A stretch of DNA of 64,000 nt from Mansonella perstans. Lineage: Eukaryota; Nematoda; Chromadorea; Rhabditida; Onchocercidae. This document shows, in pieces, positions 24,101 through 44,279 of this stretch; position 1 is the first letter of the stretch, and each line of letters begins with the position of its first letter. The position numbers and the translations under genes were made by a program. The notes beneath the pieces were generated by a model. It ran no database searches and was not told the origin of the DNA. It worked only from the letters and a program-made list of their open reading frames with translations. The stretch is taken from assembly GCA_037074765.1 (NCBI GenBank), contig JBAMDO010000278.1:1-64000 (forward strand). Reading direction: 5' to 3'.

Positions 24101-24838
24101 TTTACATCCGTTGTACTTATATTTTTTGTTAGTTCAAAGATAGAGCTCATTTTTGGAATTACATATTTCATTTTAAAATTGTGTATTCATCCTTTTCCTC
24201 AAACAATCACACTACTATGCATTGTAGCAATTATCTTTTTATCCTAATTAATAAATCATAAAGCAAATTACGAGCAAAAAAAAGAAATGAAACAAATATG
24301 GCTGAATAATAAAAAATTTTTTCACAAGTTCATTTAATAATTATCACAATTAATTAGTAAAGTAATTTGCTAATTATTTAGCACAAATGAATCTTTCTTG
24401 CCAAAAAAAACAAAGAAAGAGTTTTATCATAACTCTTTGTGTAGTTATATGTCTTTTTTATTGTACTGCAAAAATGAATTTCAATAACAAGGGCAGAAGT
24501 TTTTCCTTTTTTTTAGAATAGTTAATTAGTTAAACTATTTTCTGTCAATAATTATTTAGTGTAATTTTGAATAAAAAAATTTTTCTTCAACTATGTTGAA
24601 ATATCTTATTGCTAAATAAATGCGGGAAATTGTATTTTTTAAATAAATCAATAATTATTTTATCAAGTTTAAAGAGAAGCATCTTAAATTGATTGAATTG
24701 CTCTATTGGAGAAGGATTTTTTTCTTTTTTTTTTTTTAATGATAAGTATAGCATGAAATTTTAATGGGCCATAAAATGATCAATAAATATTGGATGATAC
24801 AATCGTTCAAGTTTGAGTTGAATAAGTTGAAATAATAA

Positions 24839-25060
24839 ATGGAAAAAAAAAGTGATAGGACTTTAGGACTTTTTATATTTACAATTTTTCTTATACTTCT
24901 AACAGCATTTCAGATTCCGGATGCAAACAATTCCGTTCGTAAGATGGTTTTTGATGATTTAAAAATCATTTTAGAAAAATTTTATGGGAATTTTGAGACG
25001 AATGAATTTTGCTCCTTTGCCATAGCACATTGTTCGGAACTTTTAACTTTTTCCACATGA
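24839..25060 (+). CDS. Possible small secreted or membrane-anchored orphan protein
   Basis: A 73-codon frame with ATG start and TGA stop, slightly GC-richer (about 31%) than its flanks. Residues 1-8 are charged, and residues 9-29 (TLGLFIFTIFLILLTAFQIP) form a hydrophobic segment like a signal peptide. The remainder is mixed-charge with two cysteines (FCSFAIAHCSEL). It is unlike any family I know, and there is no evidence of expression. A TTTCAG inside the frame could be an acceptor, so a spliced or purely chance origin is possible. Confidence 0.2.
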   Translation: MEKKSDRTLGLFIFTIFLILLTAFQIPDANNSVRKMVFDDLKIILEKFYGNFETNEFCSFAIAHCSELLTFST

Positions 25061-26368
25061 TCATCAGACAATTTATTATACTTAATTTGTAACGGAAAAT
25101 TGATTGTTGAAAAATACAATGACGGAATCTCATAAAACATTTCTCTTGCATTGAAATTTTTTTCTTTCTATCAATAAATATATTACTATTTCTGGAATTT
25201 TTTTTTACCTTTTCCAAAATTTTCCTCATGTTATCGTTGTTAGTTTTGTAGGGAAAGTCTTGCATGACAGATTATTGTAAATTGCTGTTAAAATTTTTTT
25301 TTCAAATGCAGATATTGTCGTTGTTCGAATTGTTGATCAAAATTTTTCCAATAAAATCAATAAAATAATTTATTGGCGAAGTTAATCATGGATAATAATT
25401 TGAAATTCAGAAAAATATTTGTTGTTGTTATTGTTGTAAAAGATGAAGAGAGAAAATGCAAATGGCAAGTCAAAATTTGAAATTTCAAGGTGAAATTTTC
25501 AGAACTGCTCAATAGACTAATCAATCATTCACTGGGAAATAATTATAACAAAACTTTAATGCCATCTTTCCAACAGTGATTTTGCTTGAGCCATTACTAT
25601 TAAAAGCAAACTTCGTTAGCTTGCAAATAGTGAAGTGCATTTTTTTCCTAGCTTTACACGTTTTCTTGGCTCAATTTATTTTTTTGGCTTTTAATATAAG
25701 TTTTTTTCAGATTTCAAAACTTATTTGGTTTTTTTCCATTTTGCTTCCAATTAAAAATTATATTGACTTTTGATTAATAATTATTATAGCTTAGATGAAA
25801 TTGTCTTTTTTTGCTACTTCTAATTTTATTTTTAATTTTAATTCCAAAATGTGCAAATGTTATCATTTCAATTGAAAATGAATGAAAGGCTTTGTATTTC
25901 ATCTAACAATGAAGAAAGTAATTTATTTCGGTTAATTATTGGTTTTTTTTTTGCCTATATACATTTGAATTATAGAAGAATCATTATTTGTTAATGAATA
26001 TTAATTTTTAATTATTTACTAATTTGTATTAAATTAAAAATTATGAAAATTTCATAGTGTCGTAGATTTTTAATATATTATCAACGGAAATATAACTTAA
26101 ATCGAAGAGAAAAAAAGAAAATGAATTTATTACATTTGCATGATTTTATTTCAAAATGTTAATCGTTAAAAATTTCAATTTTATTCAATTTATCTCACTC
26201 ACAGTCATCTATACAATGTGTTAATGGTTTCTTGCACAATTTCTTTTAGCGCTTATTAAATTTCATTCTTAGAAAAATTCATATATTCCCATTCATAATT
26301 TGAAATTTCAGATTTTGTATGAAATGAATGTTTGTTTTTTGCAATTTACTGATTTTATAAATATATTA

Positions 26369-26369
<1 letters not shown>

Positions 26370-26402
<33 letters not shown>
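26370..26402. repeat. Poly(A) run of 33
   Basis: Uninterrupted A33 on the plus strand. A poly(A) tail of a retrocopy was considered, but no coding sequence or target-site duplication is visible 5' to it. Confidence 0.95.
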
Positions 26403-26404
<2 letters not shown>

Positions 26405-26698
26405 AAAAAAATGGAATTAATCATAAATATACTTGAAGAATTAAAGTTAATGGGTAATTGTGAAATGTTCTTATAATTTTTTATTCATTTTAATTTTTGT
26501 AAAAAAAATTTTGTTAAAAAATTATTCATTTAATAACAAATACATTTATATCTAAAGCTAGTCTCTAAATATACTTTTAGGTTTTTTGATTAAAATTTTT
26601 TAGAAAAATATTTCCAAGCAATAAATTTTTATTTTCTCAAAAATTGTCGTAAACTTTTTTCTTTTTGTTTACATACTAATAAATATGATGATTGATTC

Positions 26699-26814
26699 AT
26701 GTCGGGATCGTTTCGAGACAGCGAACGATTAATTAAGGCAGTTAAATGACACTCGTTTCGTTTATGTTCTCAAGAAACTTCCATTTCTGGACCTATGACT
26801 GCTTTGAATTTGTG
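26699..26814. other. GC-richer island with exon-like frames on both strands
   Basis: About 43% GC in a desert near 22%. On the minus strand the acceptor TTTTGTTCTAG (just above 26814) leads to 14 codons, HKFKAVIGPEMEVS, and TGA at 26770-26772. On the plus strand 26699-26749 reads MSGSFRDSERLIKAVK then a stop. Neither was identified. The minus-strand reading has the better splice site and looks like a terminal exon. Confidence 0.25.
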
Positions 26815-29800
26815 CTAGAACAAAATTTTACATTTACATTTATCGTAAAAGGGAAATTCTTCCAGCAAAATTTCACAAAAAGGAAAATGAAGAATTTCAA
26901 AAAATCTTTTAATAAAAATCATTGAAAATTTCAATAAAAAATCCTACCAGAAAAAAAAAATATTTTTAAAAAAGATAACAAAAATTTTATAACCTTCACA
27001 AATTTTATTTGTTCCATTTGATTTTTTTTTGCAATCATTACTACTACCGGAAACATCGATGTCGTAGAGCTTTATTTTATTAAAAGAAAATAAATACATT
27101 TTCATAAGCGTTTTCAATGTCTGTTCATTTTATTGTTTTGCGATTATTAAAATATTTTAAAAAGTTTTTTCTTTAAGTTTAGAAAATTTAGTGCAAAAAA
27201 AAGTACGATATATCAGTGTGTGAAAAAATCTTGGAAGGAAAACAGAGAAATTGCTCCTTTTGTTTACCTCATTTTTTTTTACGTATCAAATCCGGAAAAA
27301 GACAAAAAAATCACCGCATAGTACAGTGCGAGTAAATAATTCAAAAAAATAAATAAATAAATAAAAAAATAAAAAAAAAAGTAAATAAGTATTTTGTACT
27401 TTCCTGTTTTTCTAGAAATAAAAAAAAAAATAAATTTAAATATAAAACTTTTCGCTCGTATTGCATGATAGATTAGTTGTTTTTTTTCATTCTTCCACTG
27501 AATCACTAATTAGTGATCATGCTAATCGCTAATTTATAATTTTATAAATCAGTTATTAATAATCATATAGATGGATATTGTTTGGTGACAAATTCATCAA
27601 TTATTAGTCAATGATTTCACAATTCTTTAATTGGTAATTTTTATAAATTACTAATCAATGATTTCACGAATTGTTTGTTGGTAATTTTATAAAATTCAAG
27701 ATTGTGTACATAAGAATATTTGTAACATATCAATCAATTATAAAATGAAAAATGTGTCTGTTTTTTTATCCTTTTATATTTTGCCTAAATGCAAAATGTG
27801 AATAATAAAAAAATAAAAAGATTGAAAAATGTAAAAATCTGAAAAAATGAAAGAAAATTTTTTTAAAACTAAAATTCAATTTTTCAGTCCTTTAATCAAT
27901 TTTATTTCAATCATTGATTAACATTAACTATTACAAAAAAAACAAAAAAAAAAAGAAAAATTGTACAACATAACTGCTGAATCAGTGAATCAACCGAAAA
28001 TATAAAACATTACAACGATTGAATTTTAGTTTGGAAAAAAAAAAATTTTTTGAATCATTAAAAAGATGAATCATATCAAATTCAAATGTACATTTAATAC
28101 ATTTAACAAAATGATGAAATCATAATGCATTTAAATATAGTATACAAAAGAAAAAACAAACATTGATAGATAAAAATACTCAAATTTTTTTCATTCAATA
28201 AAAATTTTCCTATCAAAAAAGAATAAATTTTTACATTGCAATTTTTCCCCAGTAAGCTATCGTTTCTTCATGACTACAAAATGCTTCAAAATAAAACTCT
28301 TTCACAATTTGTTATTTATGTTCAAAAAAAAATATTTTTTTCTTACCATTTTTAAATTCAAATTGACTTTTTATTTTTGTAAGTATGCAATAACAATAAT
28401 ATTACTTTGCTTAATGTCGTTTTCCTAATTTTTTCATTAATTTATTTTCGTCTTATTTTACTCTACTTTTTTCTTCATTTATGTCTTTTCCATTAATTTT
28501 TTTTTTTGCTAAATGAATTAGTAAATTAGCAAATTTTAGTAAATTCACTATTAGAAATAAATATTGAAAATTAAGAGATTTGGAAATTATCAATTTGTCT
28601 TTTTTTTTTTTTTATAAAGCAATGATTTTATCTCATTTATCATTCAGGATTATTTTAGCCATTTGAGCATAAATATTATCAAACAATCACACAGTATTAC
28701 TGATCGATTTTTTTTTTTTATTCCATATTAATCTGATTATCGTTTCCGCTTTTTTTACTTAATTTAATAGATCAATTTTTCCTTCCAAAAGAATTATGGA
28801 ACATTAAAATTTATATGAATTTCTTATCACAGTTAGAAATGATTATGTTCATTGTATGACAATTAAAATTTGTTTGTTTTTTTTGTTTTGTTTTCTTTTT
28901 TTCTTTAAAAATTAAATTTTATTTAAAAAATTAATTACCATTGCTTATCATTTTGTCATTAATTTTGCAATCAAATGATATCCATTGATGATTGATCAGC
29001 AGTAAAATGTGTTTTTCTTTGCTTGTCAAAATTGAAATTGACTTGTGCTAATTTCATAAATAAAATTTTCATTACTTCATTTTTTTAAAAATTGTTTTTT
29101 TTTGAAAAGAAATATTTAAGGAGATTGTATAAATTTATAAATCTTTTAATTATACCAGAATTCATATTTGAAATTAAATATTTGCAATTGTATGATTTTG
29201 AAAAATAATGCAATGTTAAATATACATACTTATATTTGAAGTTATATAAAAATATCTTATTTACATTCGAAAGTATTTGAATTTAGACAATATCTTGGAA
29301 TCACAAAATTATGCAAATACAATTACCCGATATGTTAACTAAATAATTTTAAGTTATCCAATTTTTCTAATAATATTCATTGCAAATGCATTGATTACTT
29401 TAAAAGCTTCTTCATATTCATCAAACAATAATATTTTCAAATAATTTCTGATAAATTTCACATATTTGATTGGAAAAGAAAGTTAGAAAAACAAAAGTTA
29501 AAAAATTTGTTTTTGTTTTAAAAATTTTTGTTTTGAGTATTTTGCATTTGCAAATATTTAAAAAAGAAAAGAAGATGAAATTTTTTTGTTTTCTTTTTAT
29601 GAAAGATAGGAATTGTTTTTTTTTTCAAACTTGCATTATATTTTCTGAAATTTTTTTTTTTTTTTTAAATATAAAAGTTTAAAATATAATAAAATGAATA
29701 GAAAATGGAATTTTTTTTTTTGGTATTTTGGAAAGATGTAAAAAATTAGTAAATTTTTTTTTGTTGGATTGTGAAAATCAAATAGGAAAGAAAAAAAATA

Positions 29801-29833
29801 CACCAAACACCTTTTCATCTAATATGAAAGCAT

Positions 29834-29970
29834 TATGTGTGTGCGTCTGCGTGTATCTCTGAGCGTGTGTGCGTCTGCGTGTGTGTACGTGTGTGTTTGT
29901 GAATCTATGTGTATGTGTGTGTGTGTATGTAGGTGTGTGTGTGTATGTGTGTGTGTATGTATATGTGTGT
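29834..29970. repeat. GT-rich microsatellite
   Basis: (GTGTGT)n with GCGTCTGC, GTAT and GTAC variants. The strand is strongly asymmetric. Confidence 0.9.
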
Positions 29971-30477
29971 ACATTTGTTTACTTTTATATTTTCCACTTC
30001 AATTTTTTCATCCTTCCAATATTAGTTAATTCTAATTTATCTTAAAAGTATGCTGTTTACTTCTGCTATAATTAGAATTTTTTCATTCAATTGTATGAGT
30101 ATATATGTCTGTGTATGCATATTTCTCTAAAATTTTTTATTTATTTCATTTCAATTTTTCATCTTTTCAAATTATTTAATACTAATTATTTGATACTAAA
30201 AATACGCCGCTTACTTATTTTCATTATAATTAGAAATAATGTAATTCGTTTGTTTTTCTTTCGCTTTCTTCTCTGTCTTTTTTTTTTGACATATTGCTTT
30301 TCTATGAAATAAATTAAATATAAAATCCCATTAAATTTTGCATTTAATTAAATTATTATAATGGTACATTGAATATGTTGTGTCATTGCTTTTTTAGCCT
30401 CGTTGAACAGTCAAATTTCATCAAATAGACAAAATTAAATTACCACCACAAAAAAAAAATACTTTAAAATTTTGACT

Positions 30478-30565
30478 GTTATTGTTGTCACTGTTACTGT
30501 TATTGTAATTGTTTTTGTTGTTTTTGTTATTGTTGTTATTATTGCTGTTGTTGTTGTTGTTGTTA
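30478..30565. repeat. TTG/TTA trinucleotide repeat
   Basis: Imperfect (TTRT/TTG)n, ending in five or more pure TTG units. Confidence 0.85.
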
Positions 30566-30944
30566 TTTACAAATGTTAAATTTTGAAGCTTTCAACTACA
30601 ACAAAGTTTGTTTATATATAATATGATATATCATTTGTATACTAATATTTTTTTTATTATTAAATTAATTTTTTATTTAACCATTTAATTTTGTCAACAA
30701 ATAAAAATAATTTCAAATTTTTCACTCCTTCAAAATGTAGAAAAAAAAATGGAAAATTCATTAAAAATATCATTGAAATTATTAATTTTACAAAATGAAA
30801 AAATTCAATTGAAATGAAAATTTTTTTCAATTAAAAATACATTGAATAAAGGAAATAAGTAAATTCAAATGAAAATATAAAAGTACTACAATTTGTAAAC
30901 AATTTTAGAAATGTTTGAAATATAATTAGGGAAGAAGAGAGGAA

Positions 30945-31060
30945 TATTGGTGAAAGACAGACAGGTTGATCACTTCGCTGATGTGTTAGCATTGCCTACT
31001 GGTCCACTTTAAGGAAATGCTGGCCAAGGCTCGTTAAGATAGATGAAAGGCAACGAAACT
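30945..31060. other. Isolated GC-rich island, function unknown
   Basis: About 47% GC over roughly 115 bases, the sharpest composition change in the 15 kb desert. On the plus strand, after GACAGACAG, the frame reads VDHFADVLALPTGPL and a stop. On the minus strand the frame RCLSSILTSLGQHFLKVD ends at a donor-like GTAGGC. The minus strand also pairs AGCATT.CC with GG.AATGCT around a 16-base loop. No known miRNA, snRNA or protein was recognised. Confidence 0.3.
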
Positions 31061-31498
31061 TTTATTTACTTTACTTCATCTGCTAATATATAGATAATGT
31101 TTCAATAATAGGTTGTGCTTTTAATATTTTACTTGATTTTTACTTATCAATGTAGTATACTTATTGCATGATACTTACTAACATAACACACTTATTATAT
31201 AATGAATAAATATATTACATTGATATTACTATTATTAAACTTATCGCTTTAGCTTTAGATTGAAAGTTTAAAGTAAAGTTAGTTTAACTAAAAATTCAAC
31301 TAATGCGTAAAATAATCCGACGAAAATAAGCTTAATAATGATATTTTTAGAAATTCAAGTTTAATAATAATATTTTGAAAAATTCAATTTAAAAATTCAA
31401 GTTTAATAATAATTTTAATAAATGTACCAATTATAAAGGCAAATTTTAAAGTAAAACTTTTTTTTTCGTTGACTCATAAAATATTTCTATAATTCTAC

Positions 31499-31527
<29 letters not shown>
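31499..31527. repeat. Poly(A) run of 29
   Basis: Uninterrupted A29, then GAAAAAAA. Confidence 0.95.
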
Positions 31528-31529
<2 letters not shown>

Positions 31530-32484
31530 AAAAAAAATTTTAAAAGATACATTGAATTTTTATCAATTAATAATTCTATTATCATTTAATATTATTTTTA
31601 CCATTTTCATTTCGCATTTAATCAGTTAAACAATTTCGGTTTTTTTTTTTCGCTTCCATATTTATTAATTAAGTAAAAGAAGTTAATTTTACTATGATCA
31701 TTCCAATTTCAATCTTTTTTCCTACTTTTATATCATTTAATATAGTTAATTTAATTTTAATTTACTGTAAACACTCATTTCAAAATGATTAACTACGCTT
31801 GTTAAGTGTAGGGAGTGGAAGAGATTGAGGGAGCGAGAGAAATATAGGTAGAGAGAGAGAGAGATAGAAAAAAAGAAGCAATGACAACAAATGATAAATT
31901 AACATCCTATGGCATGTGGCAATTATTTTTAGGCACAAATAGGCAAATTAAATAAGGTGACGAATTTTAAGGCATTGTCAGACAATGGAGAGGAGCCTTA
32001 TCTTCCTGTTATTACCTTAATCGCCAAAAATTTCTTCTTTTTCATTGATTTCACTTTCAATTGGCAGATTTTCTCCATTTTCCCGATTTATTTCAATTTC
32101 CTTTCTTTCTCTCTCTATCTTCTCAAAATAATTACCATAATTATCCAGAAAAGAATTGTTATAGTTGAAATTAAATGAACAAACAAAAACTTTATCTTTA
32201 GCAATTCATTTTCATCTTTCCAATGCTAATGATAATTCAAATGCTATAAATATTTAATAGTTGAAGAAAAAAATTGAAGAATAAATTTAAAATTCATAAA
32301 AATTTGATTAAAATTGATATTGATTAAGGAGATTGACAATGAATGATAGATAAGAGAGTAATGATATGTATTCCTAAGTATTATTTAACTATCATAAAAA
32401 TTCCATCACAATAATTAATTATCAGTGTAATTTGCGGAAAATTTTGATATTTTAAATCATCATATCATAAAATGTTTGGTAATG

Positions 32485-32645
32485 TTGATTGATTAATTAA
32501 TCAATGAAATGATTTATAGATTGCTAATTTTATGTCAATATTGATTGATTAATTGATCAATGAAATGATCTGTAGATTGCTAATTTCATGTCAATATTGA
32601 TTGATTGATTGATCAGCGCAATGATTTGTAAACTTTTAATTTCTT
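32485..32645. repeat. Three tandem copies of a 56-bp unit with a palindromic core
   Basis: Units at 32485-32540, 32541-32596 and 32597-32645 (the third truncated and diverged). Each begins TTGATTGATT. In the first unit ATTGATTAATTAATCAAT is a perfect 18-base palindrome; later copies keep most of it. Confidence 0.9.
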
Positions 32646-32858
32646 CTTTATCTTTTTTCTCGCTTCCTCTTTCTCTTTTTTCACCATCTATTTTGAATAC
32701 TCATTGGAACACTACAGTATCGTAAGGATTCGATTATTTGTTTATTCCAGTTAGAAATTTCATTTTGCCTCAAATAAAACAAATTATTTTAAATTAATTA
32801 TGAAGAAAAAAAATGGTCTTTGTTCTTTTTAACATTTTTAAATGTTTTTTTCCACTTT

Positions 32859-33144
32859 GAATTTAGCATTGGTATTTCCAGTTTGAATTTATCATAGCTA
32901 TTTCCAATTCGAATTTAGCACTAGTATCACTAATTTCAATTTAGCGTTAGTACTCCCAATTTGCATTTAACATTAGTATTTCAATTTAAATTTAGCACTA
33001 GCATTTCCAATTTTAATTTAGCATTAATATTTCCAATTTGAATATATCATCAATATTTCCAATTTGAATTTAGCACTAGGATTTCCAACTTGAATTTAGC
33101 ATTAGTATTTCCAATTCGAATTTGTCATTAATATTTCCAATTTG
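32859..33144. repeat. 26-bp minisatellite, about 11 copies
   Basis: Period 26, consensus GAATTTAGCATTAGTATTTC then CAATTT. Copies differ by several substitutions but keep phase throughout. The array sits about 2.9 kb upstream of the first recognised PCBP exon. Confidence 0.92.
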
Positions 33145-34614
33145 AGTTTAATTTAGCTTGAGCATATATATGCATGATTTCGTGTGCATGAAATTAAAAA
33201 AATTTGATTATATATTTGCATGATGAATGGGAAGAAATACTTCATAGCAATATGCTATTATTCTGTTATTATTATAGAAAATTAATATGTTATAACAATG
33301 TGCTAAAACATTTTAGTGATTTTGTTATTGTTGTAGAAAATTAAAATTATATTATAACAATGTAAAAAAAATTATAATTGTCCAGCAAAAAAAAAAATTG
33401 AGAAAATAAACGAAAAAATTTAAAAATAAATTTATATTGAATAAAAATTTTACATGAAAAGAAATTTCCTTTTTTTTGAATTTTATTTTTGATATTTTTG
33501 CTTAGGTAATTGTTAAAAATTTTTGTGTGACGAGACATTAAATAATTTGTTGATTTTTTTCTTTGAATAAGTAATTATTGAAAATGATTAAATAAAATTG
33601 ACAAAAAAAAAAGGCATATTAAAATGCACTTATAGGTCTGTATTCTTCTTTCAATAAAGGATGCAAGAAACATTGAAGAAGCGCTTTTCAGGCTTGTATT
33701 TTCTTCCGATGAATGCATCTTTAATAGTAATAGAACAAAAGTGCAAACGGAAAAAATATAAAGGCCCAATGTTGGCCTATATATTCTGCTGATGAAAGAT
33801 AATAATTAATAATAATAATATAAAGAAAAGAAAAACAAAAAAAACAAGATGAAGACAAAGTGCGCTCTATGCTAACAATAAGGCTTCTTGTTATTTTCAT
33901 TAGCTGTTCTCATTCTTATCTTATCTCTTATCATAACATACTCTAGCACACTTTGCATACATCATCTATATAGTGGCTAAAACTTTATCATATAATCATA
34001 AGTATATAACTATAATGATTAATAATTAGCCAAAAAAAAAAATAAAAAAACAGGAAGGAGAGTGGAATGATATAGAATGGAACAAGTAACGAAAATGCAG
34101 GAGATCACAAGAAAACCGGTTGTTATTTCCTTTTTTTTTCGGATTCTTAAACCGTTCCATTTTAAACTTCAAAATTTTTCCTTTCGCTTTTTTTGCATAA
34201 TTTTTCTCACTTCTTTTTCCTTTGATTATTGATAGTTATGAAAGAATAAATGCAGCAAATTTTCCTTTTAATTTTTTTATTTTCCATTTTAAAGTTAAAT
34301 TATATATAAACATAAATATATATTTTTTGTTAAATTGTATTGTTTAGTGAAAAACGAAAAAGAATTTTTTTCTTTATCAATTCAAAATGATAAGGAAAGA
34401 AGATTAGTTTGATTTTTATTTTCATTCTTAAAATTATTCATAAAAATCTTTTATTTATTTTTTTCACTTCTTCTGTTAAACTTCAGAAGTGATAATATAA
34501 TTAAACGGTTAATTAATAATTAATATCTCGTTTATTGTCACTTTCACTTTTTTTTTTAGATTAATTGATCAATGATGTTTTGACTTTTTAAAATAGATTG
34601 GTCAATGATATGAT

Positions 34615-34932
34615 TTGCACTTTGCATCATTCAATATACCAAAACAAATATGCATAATAAATTTCAAAAAGAAAAAATCGATAACATCCAATAGAATTAT
34701 ATTTGATATGATTGAATTATTAATTGATGCAAAATTAAGTTTTATTTTTAATTACTTTTCTTTTTATTTATTATCACTTATTCTATCATATATAACTCTG
34801 TTATCAGTGACTCAAAAAATGATCGTTGATAGGATAGTTTTATGCATGAATAAAAATAATATGAGAATGATGGAAAAATTTATCAGGAAAATATCATCAA
34901 AAAAACTGATAAGTTTCATTTCATTCTTTTGA
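34615..34932 (+). other. Longest open frame in the desert, probably not coding
   Basis: 105 codons from a TTG, rich in Ile, Phe, Lys and Asn, with the base composition of its surroundings. It contains a hydrophobic run (LSFIFNYFSFYLLSLILSYI) typical of random AT-rich DNA. No family was recognised. Confidence 0.08.
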
Positions 34933-35068
34933 TAATGTTTTTTAGTCATTTTCAAATGAAATCATGTTTTTAAATATACTACTAAAGTAATTTAGATATT
35001 GTTCAAATATTTATTCCGAAAAAAATTTAAATTTTCAAATATAAATTAATTTTTTATTCTACACTATT

Positions 35069-35136
35069 AACATTATCACCAATCATCATCGTTATCATTA
35101 TCATCATCATCATCACCATCACCATCATCATCATTG

Positions 35137-35206
<70 letters not shown>

Positions 35207-35210
35207 GTCA
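35069..35210. repeat. ATC trinucleotide microsatellite
   Basis: (ATC)n with CAC, GTC and TTATC interruptions; long pure blocks lie near 35140-35205. Confidence 0.92.
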
Positions 35211-36050
35211 AAATCAAATATTCCTCCTCATTTTCTTCCTCTATCTCATTCTTTTTCTTCTTCATCTTCTCTCTTTCATTCTTTCATTCTCTTCTCATCA
35301 TCTTTTCTTTTCTCATCCTTCAACTTTTTATTTTTCTCCAATCTCTTTCATTTCGTTTGAAGATTGGACAAAATAAAATTTAAAAAATTGCAAATTTTTC
35401 CTCAATTTTTCCCTTTCCTCCAAAATTAGTTTATTGTGAGGAGAAAAAAAATTTCACTAGTGATTTAATGGTTTTTTCATTTCGGTTTTTTTTTAAATCT
35501 CCATTCTCTTTTCATCTTTCCTTCCTTTCTCTCTTTATCTTTTTTTCCATCTTTATTTCTTCTTCCCTAATCTCTTTTCTTCCTTTTCGTTCTTGCCTTC
35601 TCCTTCTTACTTTCTTTTTCCTTCCTCTTCCTCTTCTCCTCTATCTTTCTCTCATTCTTGTCAAAATTTTTTTTTTCATTTAGCAAGTTTTTTTTTTTAA
35701 CTTCATTATCCATTTAATATTTTTTACTTTCGTTAAAATTTTGTTTAAAAAAAAAAAAACTTTTAAGTACTTTATTTAAATTGATAAATGCTCAAACTTT
35801 TGTAATAATTCTTTTGTAATAATTTTTTTTTTTAAATTAATTAATGGAAAAATTGGATAGTTTTTTGAATTAATTTGTCAAATTGTTATTATCATTGTCA
35901 TTGTCATTGTCATTGCTGTCGCCATTATTTGGTCGAATTTTTTAAATTAATTTATCAATTTGTTATTGACATTTGTTATCGCTATCATTAATTGTTAAAA
36001 TTATTTATGATGAAAATTTCAATTTTTTAAATTAATTATCTATTAATCGC

Positions 36051-36056
36051 TTGCAG
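36051..36056 (+). promoter_or_regulatory. Acceptor before first recognised PCBP exon
   Basis: TTGCAG followed by AAACAA and the ATG at 36063. It may be a spliced-leader acceptor or a cis acceptor for an undetected 5' exon. Confidence 0.5.
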
Positions 36057-36062
36057 AAACAA

Positions 36063-43795
<7,733 letters not shown>

Positions 43796-44152
43796 TTTAA
43801 TTTCCCCACTTGTGTTGTAGCATTGGTGTAGCTGATAATATAAAATCACATAGTTTGTTAATTATGAGCTAAATTTGATCGAAAAAAATTTCATGGAAGT
43901 TTGAAATTGTTTCAAGTAAAATTTAAGGATTAAAAATTGCACGGGAACCCCACTTTTTTCAAGTGAACGATTTGCTTAATCAAATTAGTTTTTAAATGAA
44001 AGTAAAAATTTGGAAATTCAAATTAAATTCTAGAAATGACAAAGTAATAACTTTCGTTCTATTTGATGACATTTCATTTACATTTTTTTTTTTTTTTTTT
44101 TAGAATTGATGTGAATAAGAAACGCGCGCTCTCACTTGATATCGTTTCACGT

Positions 44153-44158
44153 AATAAA
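44153..44158 (+). terminator. Candidate poly(A) signal AATAAA of the PCBP gene
   Basis: Canonical hexamer 358 bases after the stop codon. Confidence 0.45.
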
Positions 44159-44253
44159 CTTAATTTTCATATTAAAAACCAACTTCAAATTATGCATACG
44201 CATTGCAGATCGGTAACCTGCTATCGATTATTATTTTAATATGACTGAATAAA

Positions 44254-44279
44254 TTCAATCATTTCAAGAAATGATTGAA
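44254..44279. repeat. 12-bp perfect inverted repeat with 2-base spacer
   Basis: TTCAATCATTTC and its exact reverse complement flank AA. It lies between the two convergent genes, about 100 bases past the PCBP poly(A) signal. Confidence 0.85.

Larger units (their letters stand above)
20939..36056. other. 15 kb gene desert
   Basis: Between the ABHD16A stop and the first recognised PCBP exon. Very AT-rich, with long A/T runs, several microsatellites, a 56-bp tandem repeat, a 26-bp minisatellite and a few GC-richer islands listed separately. It may contain 5' exons and the promoter of the PCBP gene, whose first recognised exon begins at an acceptor. A tRNA-like string near 21400-21470 did not fold convincingly. 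No transposon ORF was seen. Confidence 0.6.

Noticed and set aside
29470..29682. 70-codon plus frame
   Set aside because: Almost entirely Lys/Phe low complexity, produced by A/T runs.
26370..31527. Poly(A) runs as tails of retrotransposed copies
   Set aside because: No coding remnants, element body or target-site duplications are visible next to either run.
35134..35376. Frame encoding polySer-polyHis
   Set aside because: It is a translation of the ATC microsatellite, with no other coding signal.
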